In this document: in pieces, positions 1 to 11,468 of the stretch | Position numbering within the stretch: position 1 is the stretch's first letter | How the letters are laid out: each line of letters begins with the position of its first letter | NCBI GenBank assembly: GCA_028095005.1 | Contig: CM051460.1 | Location: 282,946,238-283,010,237, forward strand | Direction: 5' to 3' | Source: Rhynchospora pubera | Lineage: Eukaryota; Streptophyta; Magnoliopsida; Poales; Cyperaceae | DNA: 64,000 bases | Notes under the pieces: model-generated | Seen by the model: only the letters and a program-made list of their open reading frames with translations | What the model was told of the DNA's origin: nothing | The model's database searches: none | Position numbers and translations under genes: made by a program

Positions 1-241
1 AGAAAATATGCAATACTTGAATACAATTGATAAGTACATAGATAACATTTTTCCATATTCAAAAGATATTTCAGCACTTTCAGTTTCAGCACTTTGGACA
101 AAGTGACTACTGGTTCAGCAACTGAGAATGCTTTTGAGATATAAAAACTGCTTTTGAATATAACTTAATTATTCATATGCAGAGGCAATTTCTCTAACAA
201 ATGAAGCAAAATCAAAGAAAATAGGGTTGCAAAGAGGTTAC
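1..241. other. AT-rich sequence, nothing recognised
   Basis: No open frame, repeat or conserved element was seen in these bases. They lie left of the tandem repeat and are ordinary AT-rich plant intergenic DNA. Confidence 0.5.
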
Positions 242-527
242 CAACAGAAGGGAAAAAGGAGAATCCTGCAAATTGCTTCAATCAGTAGAGAAGAGGTGGA
301 AGAGAAAGATCGGAAGAGAAAGTTCGCTTCGATCGGCTTCCACGACGCCTAGCACCCTCGATCGCCTCCGTTCTCTCTCTCTCTCTCTCAAACTCAACAG
401 AAGGGAAAAAGGAGAATCCTGCGAATTGCTTCGATCGGCACAGAATAGGTGGAAGAGGAAGATCGGAAGAAAAAATTCGCTTCGATCGGCTTCCACGACG
501 CCTAGCACCCTCGATCGCCTCCGTTCT
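242..527. repeat. Two-copy tandem repeat, about 132 bp per unit, around a CT microsatellite
   Basis: Unit 1 runs from about 242 to 372 and unit 2 from about 395 to 527. Both begin with CAACAGAAGGGAAAAAGGAG and run to GATCGCCTCCGTTC, with a (CT)n run between them. Unit 2 stops exactly where the LTR begins (TGTGATACCC at 527). Open frames exist on both strands here, but they are repeat-derived and look like no protein I know. The GC-rich, CT-rich composition resembles a 5' UTR. Confidence 0.8.
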
Positions 528-3500
528 GTGATACCCATTAAAAAAAAAAGAAGAAGAAATATATATATATATATATAAACTAACAAATGATTAATTAACC
601 TAAATTGGGTTGAAAGATATACATAAATAAATAAATGTAAGAAAATTATGAAAACTATAGTAAATTGTACCAGAAGATGAAATTACAAAACTATTATATT
701 GAATAGTAAATTACTGAAATAATAACTAGGTAAAAAAAAATATATATAGTAATATGCATTAAGAGAAATGATATTCTCAAGTACTGAATTAAACATGATC
801 ATCATAATTGACAAAAAAATATATATATATGACTGTCTTGCATCTCATAACTTTGACTTCTAATTAATAGTGATCTGATGATATTAAAATTATAAATATG
901 AAACAAAAATAACTAAACTTAAAATTTTAATTAGCAAAATTACTAAATCTGGAAAAAAAAAGATTAAATTGGTTGGGATTTACGGGACTTAAGTCCCTAC
1001 CCGTGAACCCCTCCTCCCTCTTTTCTTTTTCCCCTCCCGATCCTCTCCTTTGTGTCTTCCATTCTCTCTCTTTAAGGCCTTCCTCCGCCTCCCGTCGTCG
1101 TTGCTCCGCCATCGCGTCGGCGCAATGACCCCACCACTAAAACCCGACCACTACACTTTTCTTCTCTCCTCTTTTACAAAGCCGCCCCACCACTCTTCTA
1201 GCTCGGCCCCACCTCTCCACAATCGTGCCTTACCTCCGCCGGTGTGCCTCGAGTTGCTGAGCATCGCCGTGACCTCTTAAGGCCAGATCCACACTTTTTC
1301 CCTCTCATTTCTAGAAACCCTAAACCCGCTTCAAATTTGATCCGTTAGGTTTCGGACCAGCCGGCAAATACCGACTCACTCCTTGATCTCTCTCAATCAC
1401 TATGTTGTTGTTTGATCGCCCGATTTGTTGATGGCGTTGGTTGATGTCCGAGCCATCATTCCTTGAGTCATTTCTTTTTTTGGTAAGTCTTTCTAATCTC
1501 TTGTATAAATGTGTACCTTAATTTAGAAGGTGTAATCTGAATGATCCGAGTAGTTGTTCAATTATGAAATCTAGTTAATTTGTGTAAATATGTGATTGAT
1601 TATGTATTGTGTTGGATGCTTGATAATTGGAGATTATGCGAAAATATACAAAAAGGATATTTGTAAGCTACATTAGATTCTTACATGTGCATTGATCTTT
1701 CAAAGAGAATCACAAATGCTAAGTACATGTTATGGATTAAATTCAAGTCTTGCATTATTTTCAAATAAATGTATTTTCATGCATGTAAATGGTATATGAA
1801 GTTTTGCATGTCAAGCATGTTTGTGGTAACGAAATTTTGTTGGGTTACAATACTGATTTTTGTGGGTTTCTAGGAGTGATTAGTAAAAAGGATTGATATT
1901 AGGTTTGGATTAAGGTTTGGCCGCAAACCTTAATCTAGGGCCTATCCGGCATGCATGTGAATTTAGAGTTAGAAAATGGATTTGTGAAGTGGTATAAGCC
2001 ATTTTATTGGAATGTTTTACAAAATATGAACACTAATATTGCATAAGTTTTGCATGCGGGATTAGGTTCGTACTTGGTACTCGATCGTATCAATTACGTT
2101 GCATGACATGCTATGGGTATTCAAATATTTTTTTGATTTAAAAATATAATTAGTATACATGAGTACAAGACAAATGCATTCAAGTGTTGCATGTCATATT
2201 GTAATGCGTACGTATAGTTTAGGTTTTATGGTAAAACAATGAGCTTACATGGGATTTTGGCAGCAAGTGCATAATTTATTTTTAATTTAGAGGTTGGTTT
2301 CAGTTAGAGAATAAATGTAATTTTTGTTGAAACTCTTTTTAAGCATAAAATATTTATACATGTTCAAACTTGATTAAGGTTATTAGTTCATACTAATACT
2401 TGTGATAGAAGTACTCTAATATTATATAAACTGATGTTAGACTTGCTGTAGTTACATGCTTTTAGTATTTTGGGCACTAATGGAATTACTTATTAAAATA
2501 TAGATTACTTGAAATATAAACTGAACCTATTTGAGTATTAAAATTGAAACGAGAATTTATATTTGTTTAGAGTCGAGAAATTTTGAGTTGGAATTTAGGA
2601 GCAGCTGACATGACGGAGGCACTTTAGAGTTAATTTGATTGCCTGCTTGCTTTTGTTTTGGATTTTACTTACTGCTTAAGGTACGGATTCCACTTGAGTT
2701 TTAATTATATGTGACATATCATTATTATGCATTTTGAATTCATAACTTGATTATCATTCATGAAAATATTTGTGTATATGTAAACGATGCATGATTGTAT
2801 AGTGGCATATTGAATGGTATCCGATTGAAATGTGATTTGATTGAGGTAAGTACAGCTTGTGTGGTTGAGATAGACACTCGTAATGTTTGGAGGTGGAGTC
2901 ATGACCCATCCTACCAAGCACCGTGTAATAAGCGCTTATGTACCGGGACTCAGTAGGTCCAGTCTAGAATGGTCCGGAGTGTGAGTGTTCCCAGCTTGCT
3001 TGTACATTTTGATGATTTCATTGATTGAATTATGTATGAATTGAATTGGCCGTTGGCATCCATCTTAAAAGGTGGTTCGCGGTATCTGAAGGAAATGATT
3101 GAAATAATTGACTTGTGATAAACCAGACTTGCATATTAGATAATTGTCCAACCTATTGAGTCGGCATTTGTTATACTTTGAAATTTGAATTGCTATGGAA
3201 GTGATTGCCGAGCTCACATTGCATATCGCATTGATTTAATTAATCTGAATTGTTATGTCTGCTTGAAACAATATGTGAATGTTTTTACATGCTAGTTGTT
3301 GCATACAATTAATTACTTTTTAAAGGAATTGAGATGACATTTGTCATACTTTGAATTTTAATTATTTTGAAGAGTATTGAATTTATTTCATAATTGCATC
3401 GCCTGATTGAAGTTTTTATATTTAACATTTGTTTAAAATAAATATGGATTTGATTTGAAAATTTTCTTGGCTCAGTCATGTATTTAGTTCCAACGCATGA

Positions 3501-3869
3501 TAATCAAAACTCAAGTGGCTGGAACTGAATACCGTACTGAGATAAATTTTATTTATCTCATTCCGTGCTTTTTGGCATGTTTCCACAATTGGTTGTGGGT
3601 TCCAGGTTTCAGATCAAGTGTTGGATTGCAAGACGAGTAGCGGACCATTGGATCCTGTGGTTAGAAATCCGTATGAACCAGACTGTTGTAGGATTTATTT
3701 TACATTCGAGTAATCAATTATTAAATTTATATCTGACATGTAGTTTAATTGTGTTTAATTAACAGTAATTTGAAAAATAAACATTAGTAAGCCTTGCGGG
3801 TGCAGCAGACATCCGCGGCGGGCACTCCGTCGTGTGTTCTCCAGTTACGATTTTTGACGGGGTGTCACA
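527..3869 (+). mobile_element. Long terminal repeat of a Ty3/gypsy-type retrotransposon (3.3 kb)
   Basis: The segment begins TGTGATACCC and ends GGGTGTCACA, the inverted terminal motif usual for plant gypsy LTRs. It is followed directly by a tRNA-Met-type primer-binding site, which fixes the right boundary and the plus orientation. The stretch just before the end, with GCCTTGCGGGTGCAGCAGAC and a GC-rich tract, also resembles gypsy LTR ends. No gag-pol is seen downstream and no second LTR is in the window, so this is a 5' LTR with part of an internal region, or a truncated copy. A GC-rich island near 960-1450 inside it has short open frames but no recognisable protein. Confidence 0.7.
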
Positions 3870-3871
3870 GG

Positions 3872-3882
3872 TGGTATCAGAG
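3872..3882 (+). other. Primer-binding site (tRNA-Met type) of the gypsy-like element
   Basis: TGGTATCAGAG lies two bases after the LTR end CA. This is the usual complement of the initiator tRNA-Met 3' end used to prime reverse transcription in many plant LTR retrotransposons. Confidence 0.7.
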
Positions 3883-5744
3883 AATGGTTTAAGAATTAAA
3901 CCAGACCGATAGGTTGCGTGAGCGGGTAGATCTACAGGGTTGCTTGACTAAGTTGAATTGATTTCTTAATATTTATCTAAATATGTCTTGTTTCTCAAAT
4001 TATTTAAATGTGCAATTATATAAAGATACTTAAATTATCTTTATATATGAGTGAATTATTGTATATTAGTTAAATTTGTTGTTTCATGTCTTGAGCTGAT
4101 AGTGATAGTTCCACTTAAATTAATTTGATGAATTTCAATTGTGACTAATTGCTATGGTAAATAATAAAGAAATTAATTGACACAAATGTTAACGATATGT
4201 GTATTACTTGTTGAGCTATTTTGGAAGTTGATTTTAGCACTTATATGTATTATATGAAAAAAAAAAACTAGTATGATACTTGTTCTGTAGTAGTAGATTA
4301 GTAGAATGATTGAAATATTCTATAGTGTTTCTAAACGTATAATTTTTTTTTATATAGAAAATTGTTACACGAACTAATTTATACCATATTCTTTTCCTTG
4401 ATACATGTAAGCTAGGTGAATCTTAGACATAAATGTTTATTTATGATAAACTCATTTGTAAGAATAAGGTTTTGTAATTAATAAATTTTATGTATAGGAG
4501 TTAAGGTCAAAAGTTACAACAGAGTTATGAAGGCAATTAGTTATAGATAGGTTTCTTAGATAAATATGGATATAAACTATAATAGTTTGTTGTTTTATTT
4601 GCTTTATTTAGAGTATATAATATTGGTTGAAGTTAACAAAAGTCAATACCTCGTGGATATGATTAATTACTATAATTGGAATCAAATTGCATGATTGATT
4701 TTTGTGTTGTTTTTAATTATTGTGTTGTTATGTTGATTAAAAAAAAATCAGTTTTACGATAAAATATCGATTCTATGTAGGCATTAGAATTATTTGTTTA
4801 AATGTTGGGTGCAAAATCAATTTATTGTAAATTATATGCCGAGAGGGCATCATGTTTTCTGATTTAACAGTAGAATGAATTTTTTTTTTTTGACATAATT
4901 ATTGTTTTGGATTGTCCATTACTTTCAACAGCTCTATATAATTTTTAAGCTTGTTGAGAAATGTTATGTAGTCTGGTCTGGTATATCAGCGGCATTATTA
5001 AGATTTCTCAATTATTTCTAAATATGAGATTTCTCTGGAGATTTGTGTGCAGATTTGTTTATAACATTTACTCTATTATTGATGCATGTAAGCTAGTTGA
5101 TTTATTTCATGAATACTAAAATTCCTAGTTGATTGTCAAATTTGAAGTGTTTGCAATTAATTTGGAATTTGAGATATTCTATGTGTGTTCATTAAGCTTG
5201 CATATGTAATTTAAACATTTATCGCTCACAATTTAGGGTGGATGAGTCTATTGTTTATTTGTGCTTGCTTAAAATACATGTTTTTATAAAATTTCAAGTC
5301 TTACGCCTAATGCAGTGTGGTTTCATTGTTAGATGCTTTACTTGTTCATATTGAGGCTGTAAATAAACATTTGAAATTAAAATGGTTACATTTACAAACA
5401 AATTCCATGTCAACTTTATTTCAAAGAAAGTTTAGACTTGATGTTATTCTAAATTTCTTTCTTGATGGCACCTGTTCTATGTGTTAGTTGTATTGTTCTA
5501 TGTGTTAGTTGTATTCAGGTCTCTTAACGTAGTACCAACATAATAGTGCTTTAATTTTAGTTTATTTTCTAAGATTATGCATTATTAAATATATTATAAT
5601 TAGTTTCTTAAATGTGATATTAGAAATTAATTCTTGCTTGAATTTTATGAATATTAAAATATAATAATAATAGTTTATCGGTATCGTTATTGTTTATTTA
5701 TAGAAGTTTTACATGCATGACAAACTATTTGTTCCCGGTGTATT
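3883..5744. other. AT-rich leader or unrelated DNA after the gypsy LTR, no coding capacity
   Basis: About 1.9 kb with no open frame above noise and no gag or pol motif. It may be the untranslated leader of the gypsy-type element, or foreign DNA after a truncation. A short local repeat (GTTCTATGTGTTAGTTGTATT) occurs twice near 5475-5515. Confidence 0.5.
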
Positions 5745-5835
5745 ATCTGAGCCGTTCAATCGCGCGAACGGTGGGATGTGCCGCGCGACACGGCTTGTCG
5801 CGCAACAGCAGAATCGAATTGGCATTCCCCCCATC
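5745..5835. repeat. Remnant related to the MITE inside A3
   Basis: GC-rich sequence with CGCGCGACAC and TTGTCGCGCAACAGC followed by GAATCG. The last part matches the right terminal region of the MITE at 23676-23869. Overlapping open frames in this stretch come from the GC-rich repeat and are not taken as genes. The boundaries are uncertain. Confidence 0.4.
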
Positions 5836-6063
5836 CAATGTGTTACCGCGTATCTTTATGTCAGCATTCCAGTCCATCTGGTCCCGGTGTATTCCCATTT
5901 TTTATGAACCGAGAGCGAGATTTCTCTTCTCCGTGTCTTTTTAATCCAACTATGGTACACATCTGCGCCAATAAAACTTGCCATTCTTTTTAAAGGGAAC
6001 AGGCCTGTATGCAACTTTTTTTTTTTTTTTTAATCTTTGTCATCTTTTCCATTTTATCATACA

Positions 6064-6231
6064 GGGGCCGTTTGGATCCCCATGGGATTTTGAGGAATTT
6101 CATCTTCCTACCATAAATTTATTATAAACAATCCAAACTCTTCACAAAATTACACACTTCCCAATAAATTTATTCCTAGGAATTGCAACTTCCCCAAATT
6201 CCCCAACTTCCTAAGCGATCCAAACGGCCCC
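6064..6231. mobile_element. PIF/Harbinger-type MITE (168 bp)
   Basis: The terminal inverted repeat GGGGCCGTTTGGATC pairs with GATCCAAACGGCCCC, and the element is flanked by the 3-bp direct repeat ACA. A 168-bp copy of the same family lies at 59783-59950 with the duplication TTA. The short TIR and 3-bp duplication point to a Tourist-like MITE. Confidence 0.85.
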
Positions 6232-6444
6232 ACAGAGAAGTCGCTAACCGTTGTGTGTATGTTGGATATGAAATGTGTCTAACAACTTCATGGGATCATA
6301 CTTTTGATTCTCGTCAAAATCGTGTATAAAAGATGAAAAGGAAAGCAAGAAGCTAAGTGGTCCGTCGGTTAACAATAAAAGCAGAAATTGAGTATTGCAA
6401 AGAGATTTATAAATAAATGGAGATTCACAGAGGGGTATTGGACT

Positions 6445-7290
6445 GCAGTCCAGACAAAATTTAAATACACCGTTCAATTTGAACACTGATTTTTGTAATT
6501 TTATATCCCTTATATATATAGATACTTATGTTACTGCTTTTTCAGATTAGTGTAGCTTTAACAGTTCAATTGTAATTCGATGATTAATAAGTAATAACTA
6601 TCCTCTTATTCAATCACTGTTCAAATTTGTAACCAATTAAAATTTTCCCCCCTTTAAGTAAAGCATAAACCATGTATTTATTTAATTTTCGTTTGGCATC
6701 CACCTTAGACTTACTAGTTTATTAAAAACAATATGTTTTTTTCATTAACGGTTTTAAATTTCTTCACGCTAATCATAGTTTTCAGTAAAACAAAAGATAT
6801 GCTGTAATAAATTTATTATCATGGCGTGGGTTTTCAGGCTTTTCAGTTTCAGTAAATTATGATGTTGTAAAAGAAAAGTTATGTTTGTAATCATAGCTTT
6901 TCACTTTCAGAAAAACAAGTACATGATGTTCGGATGTTCCTTTCCTAGGCTGCTTGAACTGACTTTTTTTTTTTTTATATACTGACTTGTCACTGGAACG
7001 GCCTTGAGCCGTGTGTCAGTGTGTGTGGACTGTGGTGATAGCTTTTTGGTTAAGTTTTTTTTTTTTCTGTAGCACAAGCTGTGTAACAAAATTGTGACTA
7101 TTCACTGGCAGATACTATTTATTTAATTATTGTGAAAGTCTGTAACAGGCGATCTGAATTAATTTTTTCACTCACTCCCGCAATTTGGAAAATGTTTTGT
7201 AGTTCTCTGTAATTTTTGTGATTGTTTCTACGAACTGATTTTGACTATTTTTTTTAAGCTTCTAAGGTCTTAACTTGCAAAAATAATAAT
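6445..7290. repeat. Left copy of a block duplicated on both sides of the array
   Basis: This stretch is colinear and clearly related to 52482-53500. Shared runs include TTTCGTTTGGCATCCACC, ATTAACGGTTTTAAATTTCT and TTTCAGAAAAACAAGT. Both copies have the same orientation. No coding region is seen in either. Confidence 0.75.
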
Positions 7291-9757
7291 CAGTATCAGT
7301 ATTTATAAATAAAAAGTCGTGGGAGTCTCCTTAAAAATGTTAAACAATCCATCGACACGGCAAACTGCTTTGGTAATGGTTGATTAGTGGTATTTATAAT
7401 TTTATAAACGTTTGCAGACTTAAACTCTATAAAAGAATGTGTTGCCGGGTCTTATGTCAATTGGAATGACCCGTTTCAAAAAAATGTTCGATAATCGGCA
7501 ACGCCAAAAATGTTTACATTCCTCTCTATCATCTAGATCCCTTCTGTCTCGCTCGCTCTCTCGCCGCCCTTTTCAGCACAGGTAGGCTTCATTCCCACCT
7601 CTCTCTCTCTCTCTCTCTAAAATTCATTTTTGTTGGTGGGTCATGAGATTTCTCGATGCCATCCCTGACCGAGGTTGAATAGGATCAATGGAGATGACAG
7701 TTTCTAGGTTTTCGTCGCTCCTTTCTCAGGCGATCGGGGGTGGCGTTTGTAGCACCGACTGAGGTAAATGGAAATCTAACCTCCTTAATTAGTTTCTTTT
7801 CTCTGCACTTTTCCTTTTTCTGCTCCTTCATTGCAACTCTTCCTCTTTCATCCTCTTCTCCTTACCACAAGCTCCATCTTCCCCTCTTCTTACTCCTATG
7901 ACCTCCCTCTAGACCTTTCCTGACCCTCCCAGCTCTTTTCAATTTTCACACTCCTCTTCCTTTGCCGCTCCTCACTTTCCATCATTCATGCCATCGCTCC
8001 GTCAAGATTTCACTCCTCTTATTGCTCTGTCAATAACCTTCTGTGCAATAAGTCGGTCTCCTTCTATAATATCAGAGGAATCAATGGAGAAATGAAAGGT
8101 GAGCAAAGTTTAGTTTTTTTTTTCGCTTCCTTTTCTTGAAGAAGAAGAAGAGAGAAATCAACTTCTCATTTTTTTCTCATTTTCCCTTCGTTTTTCTGAA
8201 GAAAGCAAAAGTGAGGTTATTAGAGGACAAATCTAGTGGCCAGATATCTTGCACGAATTGGTTTGGGATTTAATCATTCCTTGACTTTTGTAGTTAAATT
8301 CACGTATATGCATTTGAATTTATTTTGATGGTACCAAATTTTTACATTTTCTTCCTTGATTTTTTTGGTTATTTCTTAACTGTAATAAATGTCACATTAA
8401 AAATTTGTAATAAACCTATTTATACTATTATAATTGGGAGGGTCACAACTTCAGTTGTTAGACTACTAATACTTTCACTTTGTTTTGGTGGTATCCAATT
8501 TGTTAGATTTTCTTTCTTGATTTATTGGGTTATCTCTTGATTTTTTTTTATTATGTTTCAGAAATTGTGACACTTTAATCAGGAATATACAGGATGATGA
8601 GGTGTGTTCTGCTCTTGAGGCTGTCGACGGCACTGGAAAATTCAGAGAGGATGTGTTATCACGGTCTGGTAATAAAGGTGGCATCAACAAGGTTGCACTA
8701 TCTTTGAAAAAGGCTGGCGTGAATGTCTTGGAAATTAGTAAATTACGACATCTTCTGCCGGCATTACTCATATTGGTAACAATTAGCTCAACCTTGCGAG
8801 CATTATTGTGCCCTTTCCAATGGATGAAACGATACCATTTCGAAAGGGATCATCAAAAGAGGGGTGATTCTCTGACGAGGACCTTGGCGAGATGAAGCTC
8901 AAGAGGATGTTGAGGAATTGAGAATCGACCCCCAAGCCTCGGGCTACGGAATTGGTATGTCTTATTCCTTTTTTTTCATTTCTGTTTAGTTAGTCGATAG
9001 AAACATAAAGTTCTAATACATTTAGCTAACTATAATTTGGTTATAATTCATATAGTTTGGAAACATTTTATTGTGTGCCAATTGGAAAAGGCATGGTATA
9101 GGCGTTGTACATGAGAAATTATCTCCTATGTTCGATTGTGTTGTTGTTGTTTTAAATTTTTTATTTGAAGATTTTTTTTTCTTTCTTTTCATTTCAAGAT
9201 AAATGCAAGACATCTTAAATATATTTTTCTTTTTCACTGGAAGCTGGAAAGCTTAACAAAATAGTTTATCAATATTTTCTGTTTAAATGATTCTAAGCAT
9301 AACAAACATTTATGATATAATTTATGTACATATTATGATGTAATGAACTTTATAACTGAAGGAGTTCAACACAATGGAGTGGACCTCAGTACCACAAGAA
9401 GCAACAAAAGTTTGAAGTGATTTTACTGGCGCAGGACATCATCATTTGTATTGTTAGTTTGTTACTAATTTGTATAAGATTTAAATTTTTTTATGCAAAT
9501 GATGGTATTGATAATTTTTAGATGGAAAAAACATGTATTAGTATTTTACTCTATTTATTAATATACAGGACAAGACACATCAACAATGCTTTCATCTTTA
9601 TTATTAATATATGATATAATATTCAATATTGTCCACAATCATTAATCATTTTTTTTTCTATCATTAATATATGATAGAAATTGATAGAGGCAGTCACGAG
9701 CGAAAGATGTACCCCTCTAGTAATAATAAAAAGACAAAAAAAAAAAGAAGCTATAAT
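7291..9757. other. 2.5 kb present only in the left duplicate; exon-like islands, no intact gene
   Basis: The left flanking block is interrupted here relative to the right copy, which runs from the equivalent of 7290 straight to the equivalent of 9758. The segment has a CT-rich, UTR-like stretch at about 7500-7620 ending in a possible donor (CAGGTAGG), a degenerate enzyme fragment at about 8562-8895, and AT-rich sequence. It may be a mobile element that carried gene fragments, or DNA lost from the right copy. I found no terminal repeats that decide this. Confidence 0.5.
8562..8895 (+). pseudogene. Decayed fragment resembling coproporphyrinogen III oxidase
   Basis: After a pyrimidine-rich tract and an AG acceptor, the frame reads IRNIQDDEVCSALEAVDG, then GKFREDVLSRSGNKGGI, then KKAGVNVLEIS. 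From family knowledge this follows the order of the N-terminal half of coproporphyrinogen III oxidase, an oxygen-dependent enzyme of haem and chlorophyll synthesis, around the motifs usually written [20 protein letters not shown] and EKAGVNVSVVYG. The glycine-rich motif is damaged and the similarity fades after about residue 60 before a stop. No other exon of the gene was recognised nearby. I read it as a captured or relocated, non-functional exon. The identification rests on recognition, not on a search. Confidence 0.55.
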
Positions 9758-10165
9758 GATAACAATTCATTATTTCACTTGTACCATACACATCTTGGTC
9801 CCTTACGGCCTTACTTAGAACTGACTCTGTGAATTTTAAGCTAATCATTTTTTTTGGGGGGCTGAAATTGTTATAAGGAGAAGAAATTAATTTAATCAAA
9901 CAAAGTATTAGTTGTAGTCCCTCTTGGTGGTGATTTTCCTGGTAGTTTCGGTGATTAAATTGAGGCTTCAGTTTTATACAGGTAGAGGTTAATTTAATTA
10001 AGACTTAAATATTTCCCACAAATGGATAACAATCTCTCAGATTACATAATCCCTCCCACTTCATTCAAAATATTATTTTTTCCGTACCAAACAGAGTAAA
10101 GAAAATCAAAGATAACTTTTTGAAGCATAACAATAATAAAAAACGAATCTCAAAAATAAAAAAAA
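9758..10165. repeat. Second part of the left flanking duplicate
   Basis: This matches 53510-54070, for example TTGTAGTCCCTCTTGGTG and TTTCCTGGTAGTTTCGGTGA. In the right copy a 157-bp MITE interrupts the match at 53570. Non-coding. Confidence 0.7.
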
Positions 10166-11468
10166 ACAAAAAAACAAAGCTTGGCAGTATAGCTGGCAAG
10201 TAAGCATTTTTTTTTCTTTTTTTTGACTCATAAAGCCCGTAGTATGAAAGGATTTGAACCTGTTAAAAGTTTAAAACCTTCAAGCGCAGATGGTTCGACA
10301 GAAAAGGACATTCGGAGCCAATTCTTTAATCCCACAGCATATCCATCAATATTAAATTAATTTTTTTTTTAAAACAAGTGAGCTAATACTACTGCTCACC
10401 ACTCTTTTCGTTAAGACGAAAAAAGTAGAATATTAAATTAAATTAAAAGACAAAAAGGACCAGATATATCCTTTTTTTTTTCCATTTGTATAGAAGCTGC
10501 TAATTAAAAAAGACCATTATAATTTATATCAATTTCACTGTCTTTTAGTTGAAAGTAGTATTAATGCGTTTCTGGTGCATTACACGAAAATATATAAGAA
10601 AAAAAATACAGTGCGTATTCCATTCTAGGCTCAGTTCAAACAACAAGGGCTACCCTATCTATACAGCTATTCTCAATGACAAAATACAGTGCGTATTCCA
10701 TACTAAGGTCTCCTCTGTGGCTAATTAATTGCTGTGCATAATTAATTTTCAAGGAGGATACCAATATTCCATGCCAGGTTCTGTGCATAATTAATTGCTT
10801 ATGCAATTAATCATGCTTCCACTCAGCCTTAGTAACACTGGACTTAAGTCCAGCTTGATAAGTCTGTTTATCAACCAGTTAGGACTTTCCAGGGGATAAT
10901 GATTTTTTTTAGTACATCACCAGTTACATTAATCTGTGTTACAGGATATATATGCTCCAACCCGGCATATCTGTTCAATGCCCCTCCAGAAAATCATAAC
11001 AGGGAGAGTGATAAATTTAATTTCTACTGCTATATTGTACCGATAAATTTGCATCCTCAAGATCTTGTTAGCATCTGATGCTAATCATTACTTATTAATT
11101 CCATGTAGGTTTTTCTGAAGGCACAATGCAACATCTGAATTGCCGCCAATCCCCCTAGGAGTGAAAGATCTTTAATTTTCGATGTATTGCAGAACATTAC
11201 AAGCTCAGAAATTACGTATTTGTAATGACCTCCGCAGCCAACTAATGTTAGGTCACAGAAATTAACAGTAACATAAAAAAATAAAGAGAATGACAACCAG
11301 ATAGCCTAATATAACAAAAACCATCACAATATCTTGACAGACATCAGAATCTAATATTCAAGAAAAATAGACATATAACACAGGTCAATTTGACAAGGAG
11401 ACGCAACACGGATGAACGCATGTTCCTAATGAAGTGATCATTGGTGTTTTAATTATATTATACAAAAC
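10166..11468. other. Intergenic, downstream of A1
   Basis: No gene seen. ACAGTGCGTATTCCAT occurs twice (near 10609 and 10684), and a related run lies at the start of the LINE fragment near 27640, so a decayed piece of the same repeat is probably present. The rest is AT-rich and includes the expected 3' UTR of the minus-strand gene A1. Confidence 0.5.

Noticed and set aside
273..586. Open frames of about 100 codons on both strands
   Set aside because: They follow the tandem repeat and CT microsatellite, are mirrored on both strands and have no known motif.
1050..1280. 76-codon open frame in a GC-rich island
   Set aside because: It lies inside the gypsy-type LTR and its low-complexity Pro/Ser/Leu content is that of translated UTR-like DNA.
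5690..5993. Three overlapping plus-strand open frames
   Set aside because: All come from one GC-rich MITE-like remnant; frames in every phase are open, with no family resemblance.
7291..9757. Helitron boundaries for the 2.5 kb left insertion (CTAG-T at 9717)
   Set aside because: No hairpin of normal form precedes the CTAG and no convincing 5' TC end was found, so no element was called.
10230..10330. Possible tRNA or tRNA-derived SINE (GGTTCGACAG, GATTTGAACC)
   Set aside because: I could not fold a cloverleaf, and the A and B box spacing does not fit. tRNAscan-SE would decide.
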